A stretch of 64,000 nt of DNA. It comes from Arthonia radiata. Lineage: Eukaryota; Ascomycota; Arthoniomycetes; Arthoniales; Arthoniaceae. Below the pieces are notes generated by a model. That model was not told the DNA's origin and made no database searches. It was given only the letters and a program-made list of their open reading frames with translations. A program made the translations under genes and the position numbers. Location: contig PSQN01000004.1 in NCBI GenBank assembly GCA_002989075.1, forward strand, positions 1,426,001-1,490,000, given 5' to 3'. Positions 21,840-33,806 of this stretch are shown piece by piece (within the stretch, counting starts at the first letter, position 1; each line of letters opens with the position of its first letter).

Positions 21840-23198
21840 GCGCGAACACATAAGGTATTGATGGCCGCAGGAGAAGGCGATCATGGCCGTGCCTTGGGAC
21901 CGGAGGCAAAGTACAAGCATTGCAGGCGTTCGAGGGCGACTGGGGACAACGTCCTCCTACATTGGAGTGACAGCGTGGCGATCTTGTTCTCCATCGTAAA
22001 GCAGAGCCGTCTGGGGTCGAGGCGTATGCGAAACACGCGAAAGAGATGGCGGATCTGCGTGTGCAGATGAAGTTGTGCTCCCAGCTGCGGTCTGGTCTGA
22101 GCCAGATTCGCACAACATGGCGAGTGTGTCACCAAGCAGCATCGTCAGACAATGGCATGATAAAGACTAGACTCGGTCCGAGGGTGACGGGAGGCTCCTG
22201 GTCCATGTGGTAATGAAGCAATTATCCTACAAAAGCGCAGGCGTATGTTGTGGACCATGTATCTTTAGCAGTGAAGGACGCATTTGGCATAGAACAAATG
22301 AATAGCGAGGCAATCTGAAGACAGAGTGCCCTCATTAGAGCGAGAGGCATGAGTGAACACGTTTTGGTGTCAGCATTGCATGGATCGCCAGAATGTTTGG
22401 GATGGGAGGTGCATGTGTCTAGACTTTATGGATGTCGCAAAATAATACGAAAGTCCAACCATTGGGAGGAGAGGTGTTATTTGGGGAAGGGAGCAACAGG
22501 AGTGAGATTGCGTGCATGACAGGATGGGTTGCCGATATTCTCAATGGACTGATCAACGAGAAGCGAAGCCTGTCACTAGATATAGACAGCGAACAGCCCT
22601 CGCCTTGGACGCTTTGCTAGCACATCAGGTACTCACCCACCGTCTGTGAATACACAATCCAATGTTGTCCAAAGTGTACTCGTATGATGAACCACCCAGG
22701 GGCGGCAATACGTCCTGCCAAAATGACGCCATGGATCTACACCTTCCGCTTTCTATTCTTTCTAGTGACGTAGCTGCTTCCCCCAGACCCTCCTCTTGGA
22801 AACGTCGTCAATCTTGTACGGCCTACCTCTCTACCAGCGACACCCTTCTCTCATATACCTCCCTCACGATCGCTACTATTCGAGGTTCCTCATTCAGATT
22901 GCTCTCAACACCACCTCAGTCGCGCACACGTCCCCGCGCTCTGGTCCCTCCGCCGCCCTGCTACCAGACACTTTCACCATCGTTTTCCTCCTCCTTTGTC
23001 ACGGACCACAATTCGCAGGGTCATTTAGTTGCTCACTGGAAGACCGGCATCATCAGTGTACTTACAATAGCCTTGATTGAGGTCTGCCTTTGGCAACCTA
23101 CTTGTCAACCAGCCGGCCACTCCGGCCCCAAAAACGCGCCATTTCTCGCGTACTAGTTCATAAAACATACACGTCTCTACGTCAGCCACAGTTTCACC
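21840..23198. other. Intergenic, 1.36 kb, kinase promoter and leader
   Basis: From about 22740 to 23100 the sequence is strongly pyrimidine-rich, as in long fungal 5' leaders. A frame of 164 codons with an ATG (22662-23156) ends 42 nt before the kinase start; its composition (Ser/Pro/Thr/Leu) simply mirrors the C/T-rich DNA. It could act as an upstream ORF but I do not call it a gene. Confidence 0.5.
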
Positions 23199-25504
23199 AT
23201 GACCACGATAGCGAGCTTCAAGAACTTTCTCAGACATGGCAAGAACGCGACCAAGCCCACGCCCGCTGCAGATGCCACCACGGACGTTTCCCAGGTAAAC
23301 GCTTCACAACATCGCGAGCCACGACAACAGAACAACCTTGGCCACGGCATGACGGAGCCTAATGTACTTCAACACCAAAAATCGCCACCCCAAGGCGCTG
23401 CTGGCGGCTTCTCAGTGCAGCCAGGTAACAATAACAACCAGAACCAAGCTGCGAGAGCTCATCAAATGGCCGCCAACGCGGCTGAGGAGGATCAGAAATT
23501 ACACCAACAGAAGCGCAAGGGTGATGCTGGCAATAAGAAGGCCGAGTATGATCCCAGTGTCATCGAGCGCATCGTCGCTGAAGAGCGTGAGAGCAAAGGC
23601 AAAATGCCCAGATATCCTGGTCTGGAGCGATGGCAACTCATTGAGAAAATGGGCGACGGTGCTTTCAGCAACGTATACCGCGCCAAGGATACTCAAGGTC
23701 AATACCCCGAGGTTGCCATTAAGGTCGTCCGGAAATTTGAGATGAACTCAAGTCAGGTGAGTTTGCACACATTTTTTATTAGGTCGCCAATCTCGCGAGC
23801 CGTTCTGTCCTTTTTCCTTTATTCCCTCTCTGCGTGCAAGACAATTTAGTTTTGTGGTTATTTTGCCAACACTCTAATAACAGGGCGGGAATGTCCTTCA
23901 TCCTGATTTTAAACCGAAGAAGGATACGAAGACAGTAGAGGTGCGCCCAGTTCTCTCATACAATCTGCGATTTTGAATGTTCTTAATGTTCAGAATGGTC
24001 ATTTGATGGATGACATGTGCTAACTCGATCGCCGCAGCGTTCCAACATCCTTAAGGAAGTTCAAATCATGAGGAAGATCGATCACCCCAACATTGTGAAG
24101 CTTGTCGACTTTTCGGAGGCAAAACAGTATTATTATATCATCTTAGAGCTTTGCCCCGGCGGCGAGCTCTTCCACCAGATTGTTCGTCTCACATATTTCA
24201 GCGAGGATCTTTCTCGACATGTAATTCTCCAAGTTGCCAAAGCATTAGAGTATCTGCACGAGGAAGCAGGCGTTGTGCATCGGTGAGTCGAAACAAAAGC
24301 CACAGTGGCTTCTTTGCGGCTAACATCATCCAGTGACATCAAGCCAGAGAATCTTCTCTTCTATGGCATTCCCTTTATTCCAACAAAGAACCCGAAGCCT
24401 AAGCAGCCCGATGAGGAAGACAAGGCCGACGAGGGCGAGTATGTCAAGGGCATGGGGTCAGGTGGTATTGGTGTGATCAAGATCGCCGATTTCGGCCTCT
24501 CCAAAGTCGTTTGGGACACACAGACGATGACTCCTTGTGGCACGGTCGGCTACACCGCCCCCGAAATCGTCAAAGACGAGCGCTATTCAAAGAGCGTCGA
24601 CATGTGGGCGCTCGGTTGCGTCCTCTACACGCTCCTCTGCGGCTTCCCACCCTTCTACGACGAGTCCATACAGGTCCTCACCGAAAAGGTCGCCCGCGGC
24701 CAATACACCTTCCTCAGCCCCTGGTGGGACGACATCAGCAAATCCGCGCAAGACCTCGTCTCCCACCTTCTGACCGTCGACCCTGACAAGCGCTACGACA
24801 TCAAGCAATTTCTCAACCACCCCTGGATCCGCGAGGTCGAGGAAGAAACCTATGCCGCCGCCGACGCTCCCCCGCTCGCCACGCCCCTCGCCGTCCGCAG
24901 ACCCGAAAGCGTCGGCTTGCAACCACCATCGGCGCCGATGTTCGAGTCGCCCACCCCCGGCGGCCGACGAGGTGGCTACCATGACTTCCGCTCGCCTGGC
25001 GCCGTCAACCTGCGCGAGGTATTCGACGTGGGCTACGCAGTCCATCGCCAAGAAGAGGAGCAGAAACGCCGTAAGAACCATCCGCAGGGCTATCGCGGCG
25101 CCGCCAACGGCCTTACCTCCCTCAACGCGCCCGACGAGAACGAAGAGTACGACGACGATTACAATGCCAACCAGGTCCCTTACCCGCCCGAGACGAACCC
25201 GCCCGCCAAGTTGCCAAAGAGCCAGGGCCAGGATGTTTCCGCCATGGAGGCGAAGATGCGGAATACGAGTTTGAGCACGGCCGCCCAAGCAAGAGGCGCG
25301 CAGTATGGCGGGACGTCGAGCCGGCAGCCGGCGCAGCAACAGCAGCAGAAGGGGTACGGGCAGCATAGTCCGGCGGTGGCGGCCGCGGCAAGGAAGCAGG
25401 TGAAGAATGCAGGGCCGTTTGAGTTGAGTCTAGATAACGCCACGCTACTCGGCCGGAGAGGTAAGAAAGATGGCAGTGGATTGAGGCAGGAGATGGTGCA
25501 GTGA
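23199..25504 (+). CDS. srk1: CAMK-group Ser/Thr kinase, RCK2/SRK1 type (MAPK-activated)
   Basis: Four exons (23199-23756, 23884-23940, 24038-24282, 24334-25504) give 676 residues. The kinase domain spans about residues 145-452: Gly-rich loop GDGAFSNVY, VAIKVV (catalytic Lys), GGNVLHPDFKPKKDTKTVE insert (its own 57-nt exon), IMRKIDHPNIVKLVDF, VVHRDIKPEN (catalytic Asp), DFGLSK, GYTAPEIV, FLNHPWI. The insert after DIKPENLLFYGIPFIPTKNPKPKQP is typical of yeast Rck1/Rck2 and fission yeast Srk1. These kinases are phosphorylated by the Hog1/Sty1 stress MAPK and regulate translation and the cell cycle under stress. The Gln-rich N-terminus (1-140) and low-complexity C-terminus (460-676) are probably disordered. 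Exon joins all keep phase and restore kinase subdomains. Confidence 0.93.
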
Positions 25505-26212
25505 GCGTCGAGTGTGGTCTGTGGGAGCTTCGCTTAGGAAGACGATGTTCAGTGTGCATGGTTGAACAAGCTATTACGGCCAGTAGGAACGAGCGAGAAG
25601 CCCACGAGGAGGTAATTGCGCGGCGGCGACTGGGCCTCTGCGATCAGGACACAACACGAGCATCACGTAAATGCAAAGTAGATTGTTGTCTGTGGATGCA
25701 TTTTCGGGAGTTGGGGCTGGTGGCTTTGAATGCGATGATCATGATGAGCTTCTTGCCTTTTCTCCGCCTTGTGGTCTTTGACAGCGGGACGCTTGGTTGC
25801 TACAAGACCGTACCACATCGACTTAGTAAGTAGCTCAGGCAAGTCGTTACAATGTCGTCGTTTCCATGCACCCTGTCTGGAACACTGGTTGTGTTCATCT
25901 TGTCTGCTCCACACCGCCTGGCAAGCGTCCAGCTTTGAGGGTGTCCTGACACTGGGACGAAACCCCCGGGTGCACTAGCGAAGTGGATGGTGCTTTCAGA
26001 TGATGCGAGCTTGAACACAAGATAGATGCTGGATATCATTCATAGATCATATATTGACATTTCTTCATGTTCAAAAGCCCGCATGCACATCGTCATATAC
26101 CATTTCATGCCCTCGCCAACACCACGTGTATCGCTTCTTTTTCGCCTGTCAAACCCTGTATCCAACATCACACCTGGGTTTCGCACTGTCCCACCGCAAT
26201 CGAAGGAATTGC
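25505..26212. other. Intergenic, 0.7 kb, convergent 3' regions
   Basis: This is between the kinase stop (+) and the stop of the Zn2Cys6 regulator (-). No feature was recognised. Confidence 0.6.
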
Positions 26213-29080
26213 TCAAAACCACATCTCCCCCAACCCCACGCCCCGTCTCCCCGCCGCACCCCCAAACACCTGCCCTCCATTTCCCTCCTCAGGCCGCGCA
26301 CCCTGCGTCTCCATCTCAAACTCCTTCACCATGTCGTCCCAGTCGTCCCACGCCACGTCCGCGCCAGAGACCATGGGGTTCTCCGCGTTGCTGCCGTTGA
26401 AGCCGTTCATACCTCCGGGGCCATTTCCATTCATCCCGCCGGCATGGGCACTGGAGGGAAAGCCGATATCCGAGAGTGTGCCCAAGTCTTTGGAGATGGC
26501 CTGCTGGCCCTGCCCCATGCCTCCCATTGCTCCCAGTGATCCAGGTCCGGGGGGGCCGGGCGTCAGGCCTGTGCGCGGTATGTTTGGGTTCTGGAAATTC
26601 TCGCCCATGAAGAAGTCGTTGAGGAGGGCGTTGTCGGCGCCGGTTGCGGCGGACCATTGAGGCGGCTGCATGGGCGGCTGGTTTGCGAAGAAGGGGGAGG
26701 GAGCGAACTCGGGTATTGTTTGAGGGTTGTGGCTGGACATGTCCGATGTGGACGTCAGGGGCTGCGCTGTGGCGCCTGAGAGCGTCCAATTGGGGTCAAA
26801 GTGCGTGGGAAGGAGGTTGTTGGTTGAAAGAGAGGGCTGTGGCTGGGAGACGTTGTTGGTGCTGTTGGCGGTGGTGTTGGTATTTGAGGTCGGGTGAGCA
26901 GAGAGAGGATTGCTAGGTTGCGATTTCGACTCGAAGCTGCGCTGTGATGAACTAGAGGGAGAGTCATAGGGGTAAGATGACTTCTCGTAGCCAGAGCCGG
27001 CGCCAAAGGCTTTCACGCCACCTGCTAGCTGCGGATCCCATGGTGGATGCTTGCCGTCTGACTGAGCCCAGGGATTAGATGACTGTGCCATACTGTCGAC
27101 CGCCATCTCGCTATCCCGAGCTGCTCTTGCTTTGGCCATAAGTCTGCCAAGAGGTCTCCAGATTGCGTCACGGCGATGGAAAGGGACACGACTACGCATT
27201 TCCTCGATCGTCTGCTCGACGGCTACCCAAGCGCGGTGCACTGTTGGGCCTTTGGTGCGATGACACAGCTCTGACAAGAGGAAGGCGAGCGCGTGCCACT
27301 GTGAGTACGACTTGAAGAGCCAACCCCATTTCACCGTGCGCACTTCGGTTTCGAGCAGGAGCGCATACTCAATGCTCTCCAATGAAGTCACAAAGAGTCG
27401 GTCTCGAGTCTCCTGCGAAAGACTTGCACCTCCGTCGAGCCTCTGATATGGCTGGTAGATCAGGAGCCACATCTTGGCCATAATGAGCCGGGCGACTGTA
27501 CCTATTACCCAATGCATGGGGATCGTCATGTCACAGTACCGCAGATATTTCTCCTCGAGACTGCGGTGGCATTCTTCTATCCATTGCTCCTTGTCTTTGA
27601 TTGTAATCTCAGGTGGATGGCAATTCTGAAAACTTCCAGCATTGGGAGGGCAATAGCTCAGGCGTCGAAATGTGTTGGATACCTCGAAACGGATGAGGCT
27701 GAAAGTCATGTCGCTAATGCCTTGTTTGTCTTTGATTGTGGCTGGCATATCTCGTTGAAAGTCCTCATCGTCAATATTCAAAGGATACCTTGTGTCGAAG
27801 CTGTGCTCCAAAATGCCCGGATCAGAGCCGTGATCCTCGGACAGTCTCACGTCCAGATTGCAAACCTGCCACCACAGTCTTCGCCGCACTTCGGTGTCGT
27901 ACGGACACAAATCGAACAGGCTCGGCTCTCGATGCAAACCCATCGTTGTGGATATCCTGACTACCAACCCAGTCAGGCTCCACAGTACACGCGGGTGCTC
28001 GTTCCTTCGTAGACTCAACAAGAACAGCACCAAAGCTTGAAGAACGACGATCTCCTCAGTGCTCAGGAAGTGCTCCTTTGCCAGCGCACGCTCCACATAG
28101 CGTCTGTGCCTGGCTTGCAGCTGCGACTTCTCCTCTCCCATCAATGCCTTGCTTTCGTCACATGTCAAGCTGGTGATAGCGGCGTAGTATACGGTGAACA
28201 CTATCGGATCGTGATGCTTCGGCACGTTAGCCGTGTCTTCCTTGATCGACTGGAACATCGCTCGAGCAGACGGCAGGTGAAGCATCTTGATTAGGGGATC
28301 TACATTCTCCTCATACTTGTCCCAGAACAGCTGGATGATGTGTGGTGGAGGGTGTGGTAAAGCTCTTTCGTGTCCGGGTGAGTGGTGGTGGAAGACAAAT
28401 TCCTGATTCTGACCTGGCGACTCGTAAGGTGACTCGCCGGGAGACGGCGGTTCGTGCTGCTCATCAGATTCATCATGCAGAATCGTCTTGATGTCTTCCA
28501 CCTCGTTGCTAAGATTGGCCCAGAAGCTATTGTTTACGTAGCGGCTCTTTCCCTCATCGAGAACGAGTCGCCCGAAGTTGTTTTCCAATGAGGCGTTCCG
28601 TTGACGCAGCGGATGGTCCTCCGGATGCTCCGGGTTGGGGCTTGTAGGTCCCGATGGGTGTGACAGCGTATCGGCTACGGTCGGGGAGGGCAGTATATCA
28701 TCATCTGCTGTAGCCCCCAAGCTCTTCACCACTCCCTCCAGCTTTCTAAGACGCGCGAGGAGCTCTCCATCCGGCGGTTTGCGCGGCCGGCGCGGTGCTC
28801 GTCCTGGGGCTGGAAATTGACATGGTATTCGCGCTCTTACACAATTGGAGCACGGCTGTTGCTTGTCGCAGCGAACCTTACGTTTTCGACATGTCACGCA
28901 AGATCTGGGGTTCAAGGCTATACTAGGAGTTCGATTCGGAGGAGGAAAGGTAGCAGAGCCATTGGGGTGTGCTCCGCCCGAAGATGCCGGAGACGGCTGT
29001 TGAGGGACAGGTGAATCTGACAGAGCCGCACCGGCTAACGCTGCTTTCACATCGTTGGATCGTTCAGGGTGGTCGGCCAT
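26213..29080 (-). CDS. Zn2Cys6 transcription factor with fungal MHR domain
   Basis: One exon encodes 955 residues. The binuclear zinc cluster lies at 61-87, CVTCRKRKVRCDKQQPCSNC followed by a sixth Cys in RIPCQFP; a basic PRRPRKPPDG linker and a helical dimerisation segment (LLARLRKLEGVVKSLGA) follow. The middle region (about 240-600) has the features of the fungal-specific regulatory domain: HIIQLFWDKYEENVDPLIKMLH, RLWWQVCNLDVRLSEDHGSDP and MGLHREPSLFDLCPYDTEVRRRLWW. The C-terminal 280 residues are Pro/Ser/Asn/Gly-rich, a likely activation region. It should bind CGG-type sites in the nucleus. Its target pathway is not evident; no metabolic cluster adjoins it. The start at 29080 is a Met directly before the low-complexity N-terminus. 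Confidence 0.93.
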   Translation of the reverse strand: MADHPERSNDVKAALAGAALSDSPVPQQPSPASSGGAHPNGSATFPPPNRTPSIALNPRSCVTCRKRKVRCDKQQPCSNCVRARIPCQFPAPGRAPRRPRKPPDGELLARLRKLEGVVKSLGATADDDILPSPTVADTLSHPSGPTSPNPEHPEDHPLRQRNASLENNFGRLVLDEGKSRYVNNSFWANLSNEVEDIKTILHDESDEQHEPPSPGESPYESPGQNQEFVFHHHSPGHERALPHPPPHIIQLFWDKYEENVDPLIKMLHLPSARAMFQSIKEDTANVPKHHDPIVFTVYYAAITSLTCDESKALMGEEKSQLQARHRRYVERALAKEHFLSTEEIVVLQALVLFLLSLRRNEHPRVLWSLTGLVVRISTTMGLHREPSLFDLCPYDTEVRRRLWWQVCNLDVRLSEDHGSDPGILEHSFDTRYPLNIDDEDFQRDMPATIKDKQGISDMTFSLIRFEVSNTFRRLSYCPPNAGSFQNCHPPEITIKDKEQWIEECHRSLEEKYLRYCDMTIPMHWVIGTVARLIMAKMWLLIYQPYQRLDGGASLSQETRDRLFVTSLESIEYALLLETEVRTVKWGWLFKSYSQWHALAFLLSELCHRTKGPTVHRAWVAVEQTIEEMRSRVPFHRRDAIWRPLGRLMAKARAARDSEMAVDSMAQSSNPWAQSDGKHPPWDPQLAGGVKAFGAGSGYEKSSYPYDSPSSSSQRSFESKSQPSNPLSAHPTSNTNTTANSTNNVSQPQPSLSTNNLLPTHFDPNWTLSGATAQPLTSTSDMSSHNPQTIPEFAPSPFFANQPPMQPPQWSAATGADNALLNDFFMGENFQNPNIPRTGLTPGPPGPGSLGAMGGMGQGQQAISKDLGTLSDIGFPSSAHAGGMNGNGPGGMNGFNGSNAENPMVSGADVAWDDWDDMVKEFEMETQGARPEEGNGGQVFGGAAGRRGVGLGEMWF

Positions 29081-30195
29081 TGACGGAGTCTACGTGCGCG
29101 ACAGAGGAAGTGGCCAGTGGGTCCCACACGAGCGAGAGGATTTCATAAGCAAGAAGACATGAGTTGAAAGAAAGGGTTTGTAAGCATAGAAGGCTAGACG
29201 AGAGGATGAAGTCGGTGCGGCATATCACAGCAAGTTGACGAGCAGAAGGCGCGACTGCAGCAGTCAGTCAGTTCAACCGCTACTTCTCGTCCGAACCGGT
29301 TAGCGCGGCCTCGCTCGTACGAATGCGTTTCCCAACTCACGGGGTGACGGGGCATAAAGAGGGGGAGAAGTTGCAGTGTTCTTTCGAGTACACCCTCCTT
29401 GCCGTCGTCGAGGTCTGGTGAAGTGGTTTGTGGCGTCACATCGCTGGCGACACCATGTCCAGCATGCCTGAAGATACACGACGTTCGTGCATCGACACTC
29501 GACGGCTTTCTCGGAAACAACATCCTCTCACCAATTGAAGACGCCCGCCAACGGACCCTTGGTGATCCATTTGCTCATTTGGCCATGGCCTCTGCAGCTC
29601 GACGCAGATCACGCAAGGGAGCTGTCCGCACATCTGGTACTGGTTGACTCACCAGCGCACTCAATTGCGGCGGTCAGAGCTTGAAAGCCTGCCGCCCTAC
29701 AGCACAATTACCTCAGGTCGTTATCGAGCAAGTCAGCGTTATTGCTATACTATACTACTCCTGCTCCTCGGCCGGCATAGTCTCCGCACCTGCAAGACTA
29801 GACCAAATGTTGAATGTCTGTCTGCTATTGGACAGCTCACCAAAGTCACCTCGTGCGCCTCGTGAGCAGGGCCTGGTGTGAATGCCTTCTTTCCGCTTTC
29901 CAGATTCCGCAGACTCCGCTCCTCGGAGATTTTCAGTGGGCTTCTCCCCGGCCACGCTCCGGTCGCATGATCTTGCTTCATCTATGACTAGTGCGCTGCA
30001 CAAGTGCTATGTCGTCCCGTCCTGCACATCTGACGCATGCTGACGCCGCTTTGATACTGGCAAGGTCCAGTTGTAGTCTGCTTTTCGTCCATCGTTTCCG
30101 TGCCATCCGACGTTCTCCGTCGATTGAGAGACTCTCATGCCAGACCGGACCGGCGTGTTCGTGCGGAGATCTGCCTCGACGCCGCCTTTCGTAAG
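29081..30195. other. Intergenic, 1.1 kb
   Basis: This is the promoter of the Zn2Cys6 gene and 3' region of the oxysterol-binding protein gene. Several frames of 60-110 codons overlap on both strands, none with motifs or splice support. Confidence 0.55.
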
Positions 30196-31978
30196 CTACG
30201 ATTGCGCATCATGAAATTCGTCAGTGCCACCTGCGAAAGAGTCCAACCTCTCTACTCTCTGCGCACGTATGCTCTCTTGACTCTGCTGTGGCTGGGTTGG
30301 CTGGGGAGCTGCTGCTTTTGACGCCGCTGGCTCGCTTGACGGATTCGCAGTCATGTTCGGTTGTTGCGCCTGCTTCGCTTGTCCCATATAGCTTTGCGGT
30401 AATACCGGCGCAAACGACAGAATCTGGGTGGTCTGCTGTTGGGGCGTCTTGCCATCGCTGCTTACTGTCAGTATGGCCCAGATAGCGCAGCGGCACAGAC
30501 ATACATTTTCGCACTGATCACATAGTCAAGGTCCTCCTCGCCCTCCTCTGTCCCGCCATGACCACCCTTGACCGGTCGAAATAGTGCAGGCTGCCACCCC
30601 TCATCACCACCCCTTCTTGCAGCCTCCTCACGCTGCTGATCTTCGATCTTGGACTTTTCCTCCGTGGCTGTATCATGATCTCTATGCTTGAGTGCTTGTA
30701 CGGTCTTCAACCAGAGTCGCTGTGACTCCCGCTCGTCTTGCTCCTCGATCGGCCGCGCAAGTGGGTACGTTTCCTTGTTGCGGCCCACGTCGAACACAAG
30801 GTCCTGCTTGCCGCTCGCCAGATCCTTCACATACATTTTGCCATTCCAGTAGCCTGAGATCTCGAATAAAACTTTCCCGGACTTATTCTTGATCGAGCCT
30901 CTGACTGCGTCATCCTTGCCGCTGAAGTAGCCTTTATTGGTGAATTCAATGTCGGCATCTAGACCTGTCTCTGGACATCGGATAAAGCTGTGATCACCGA
31001 GCTCGTATTTCATCTTGCCGAATAGGATGCCCCTGGCGTACATGTTTGGCTGTGTGACGAAGCTGGACAATGGTCAGCACGGCTTCGCAAGCATCTTCAT
31101 TCTACTCACTATCGCTCATTACGATTGGTGAACCTCATGACCGCAATCCCTTCGCTGAGACTCGCGGCTGAGTTGCCGAGAAATTTGCTGCGCGGCTTTA
31201 ATGTCCCGTCTACTCTGATGTGATGCTCTGGCGCCATGAAGAAGTAGCTCGATTTGGGCGGATGATGTGACGTTTGTTCAGCGATGTAGTAGCCTTTCGT
31301 GCCATCGCCGTACTCCCACCATCCGTAGAACCGCTCGCCTAGGATGGGGTTTAGCGGCTTCTTGACGCCCCTGCTACATGTCAGAGTGGACCGCAGCTCG
31401 CGAGATTCTTCACGTAGCACTCACGGAGGCTTGATGTGCCAGCCACTTAGATAGAATGCTACTACGGAGACAAACCGCTGCACCGGATCGTCGATCTTTG
31501 GCATGGGTAGCATCATTTCGGGATGGGCCATGAAGCTAGGGCATGCATCAGCTAGCGGGTCTTCAATGCTCCTGCACGCTCGCATACTTTGTGATTCTTT
31601 CCAGCATCGAGCGCGGCTCAAGGATGAAAGTGGGCAGCGTTATCCGGCTGAGGTCGGCGCCTGGCCGCAGCTGGGAGATGATATGTGAAAGCACTGAGTC
31701 ATGGTGTGAGCGGGTTGTTTCTTCCTGGCTTTCGTAAAGTAGATCTACCATTGCCTTGGGCCTCATCCACCACTGTCTCATCTTCGTGGGAGCTGTCAGG
31801 TCGCGCGTCTTCGCTTGCGGATTTATGGCCTGCGAAAAGGACGTGTTAGCACGGTGTTTGGGCGACTCAACGGGACAGCTGGCATGTGAGGTCTCGACAA
31901 AAGTTTCAAGGCGATTGGGTTGGGGTGTTTGCGACTGAACATACTGGCAGTGGAATGCCGCCTGATTCCGTGGACCAT
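30196..31978 (-). CDS. Oxysterol-binding protein (Osh6/Osh7-like lipid transfer protein)
   Basis: Seven exons (31945-31978, 31749-31829, 31588-31693, 31425-31535, 31110-31370, 30505-31062, 30196-30457) give 470 residues. The ORD lipid-binding domain begins with a lid region, then LPTFILEPRSMLERITNF, YLSGWHIKPPGVKKPLNPILGE and the family fingerprint EQTSHHPP (usual form EQVSHHPP). WNGKMYV, FDVGRNKETYPLARPIEEQD and GWQPALFRP follow. The LERITNF and GVKKP segments resemble Osh6/Osh7, which move phosphatidylserine and PI4P between ER and plasma membrane; no PH or ankyrin domain is present. The C-terminus is Gln/Pro/Ala-rich. All six introns are 47-115 nt, and each join was picked because it restores an ORD motif. 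The last acceptor (AGCAG|C at 30458) gives ISAKIDGKTPQ. Confidence 0.92.
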
Positions 31979-32546
31979 GATTGCGAGCTTCTTTGGGGAG
32001 GACCAAAATGGTCTGCAGTATTATTGGGAACAGGTTTCCAGTATGATCACGGACTGTGAGCAGGATGGAGCTAGTCCTCGCGGTGTGCAGCCTAAAGTGC
32101 TGGCTAAGTAGAGTGAAGCGAGAAGCTGTTGGGAGGTCCTTCAGATGATCGGGAGGAGTTTTCGCTTTGTATGCTCGGGTAAGGAGCTGCGTCACGTCTG
32201 CAAAGATCTGCCAGTAGCTGCAGGACAGGACAGAGGGTCACTTGGAAGCGTTGGACAGCAGATGTTGTTCAAGGAAAGAGGTTGCGTGCATGGGGCCGGT
32301 AGAAAGTACGGAAGATGACGTGGTGGGGTAGTGACTGGGGAGCAAGGCAGTCCACAAACAAATTCAGAATCCTTGTTTGCAATAATTCAACTTCCCAGTT
32401 GCGAGGAATCGATCGAAATCTATTTGCGTCTATCTGACAGCAGTTTCGAGTACTGATGCTCCCCGTGGCCACCTTGGCTACCTTGGCCAGGGCCGAATCT
32501 TGAGCTCCGTGCCAGCGGCCGCTCTTACCCGCTGTCCTCGCCGCAT
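31979..32546. other. Intergenic, 0.57 kb
   Basis: Promoter of the oxysterol-binding protein gene and 3' region of the DUF3605 gene. No other feature was recognised. Confidence 0.55.
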
Positions 32547-33509
32547 TCATGCAACTTGCTTGGATAACGGCACGTCCCCGTTCGTGATGTTGTTTACGAA
32601 CATTGAATCAGGTTCGTAGAGCATGACGTGGAAGTGCTCGACAGCGTGTACCGACTTCAGAGCCTGACTTTGAATCAGTATAACAGCCCCCCAACGACGT
32701 CGAGGCTTTCGTGAAACGTAGCAGGCACATGCGTAGCCCCCGAATACTTTGAGCGCTATGAATGCGCTTTTGACACACGGCATGGTGGGACATTCGTGGC
32801 GAAGACTCACCGACCAGTTCTTGAACCAGAGCACCTGCTATCTGTCAGTAGTTGTCCCCCGGGGCCCGGCACCAAGGGATACTTGCGCACCTTTCCAGCA
32901 TCCCCATGCCGCCGAAACGTGAAGTTGACGTAATCATCGATGGCTTTTCGAGCCTTTCCAGTCAAATCACCGGTCGCTGGATCCTCTTCGAATGCGAACT
33001 TGGTCCAGCAGACGAGATGGACGATCTTAGGATCGATGCCATAAGGCCAGTCGTTCCAAAGAATACGGATATCCTCTAGCTTGAGATGAGACACGTCTTA
33101 TAGAGGCCACTGTTTATTTCCGCTTACCCGGGTATTCAAAGGCACCACCGCGGGGCGTGAGGTCAGGCCATTTGACCCTCTCTTTGAGGATGAGGTTCAT
33201 AACCGATCCATAGTCACGGTTCACATCTGCAATGTATTTACGATAGCGTCGCAGGTCTCCAGGTACACGTTTAAACTGTTCGAGGCGGTTGTCTCCTTCT
33301 TCGACTCAGTTTCTGCAAATCGTCGTCGCTTCTACTTAGCTCATACTGACGATGTCTCCGACTTCATCCCAGGTCATCAACAGGTAGTCAGCGTCTTTCA
33401 CCGCTAGCTGAGCCCGGTCCCAGTCATCGACTTCCGTGAGGTAATCGGGGCATTCGTTCGTCCATTGCTCCTGTGGGATATTGACATTCCAGTACGACAC
33501 TTCTGCCAT
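32547..33509 (-). CDS. DUF3605 protein (N-acetylglucosamine-induced protein 1-like)
   Basis: Five exons (33347-33509, 33128-33295, 32891-33075, 32811-32834, 32547-32663) give 218 residues. Recognisable DUF3605 segments: YWNVNIPQEQWTNECPDYL at the start, LMTWDEVGDI, RLEQFKRVPGDLRRYRKYI, YGSVMNLILKERVKW, EDIRILWNDWPYGIDPKIVHLV, and SVHAVEHFHVMLYEPD..TNGDVPLSKQV at the end. The family is fungal and cytosolic, with a Candida member induced by GlcNAc; its biochemical role is unknown. One exon is only 24 nt (VLWFKNWS). The intron 1 acceptor is the weak point: GAAG|GA at 33295 gives a 51-nt intron, whereas CTGAG|TC at 33304 would add three residues. Other joins are well supported. Confidence 0.85.
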
Positions 33510-33806
33510 TGTTAGCAATTGGATCTGCGTGTACTTTTCCCCCGGGTGAGTTCTGTATGTGTTCTGAAATTTGTTGTCGAGCACAACTGGACTAGCCTGT
33601 CTTGGTAAAGCTCTTCGCTGGCCGATACCATCACGGCTAGCGTCATTCTACTTGGGGTGCTGGGCTTCAGCAGGGCAAAGAGGGGGCATGGGAAATACGT
33701 AGAATTCGGCGCGATCGTGAATAAACTTCATGGTATGTACATTCATCGTAAATAACACATACAGTCATCTGAGCATCTCTCAGTCCTATCTTCACTACTC
33801 TAAAGC

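Noticed and set aside
24587-25366. 259-codon reverse frame opposite the SRK1-type kinase
   Set aside because: It is the antisense of the strongly supported kinase C-terminal region; its composition mirrors GC-rich third positions.
26316-26789. 157-codon frame within the Zn2Cys6 gene tail
   Set aside because: Alternate frame of a low-complexity coding region.
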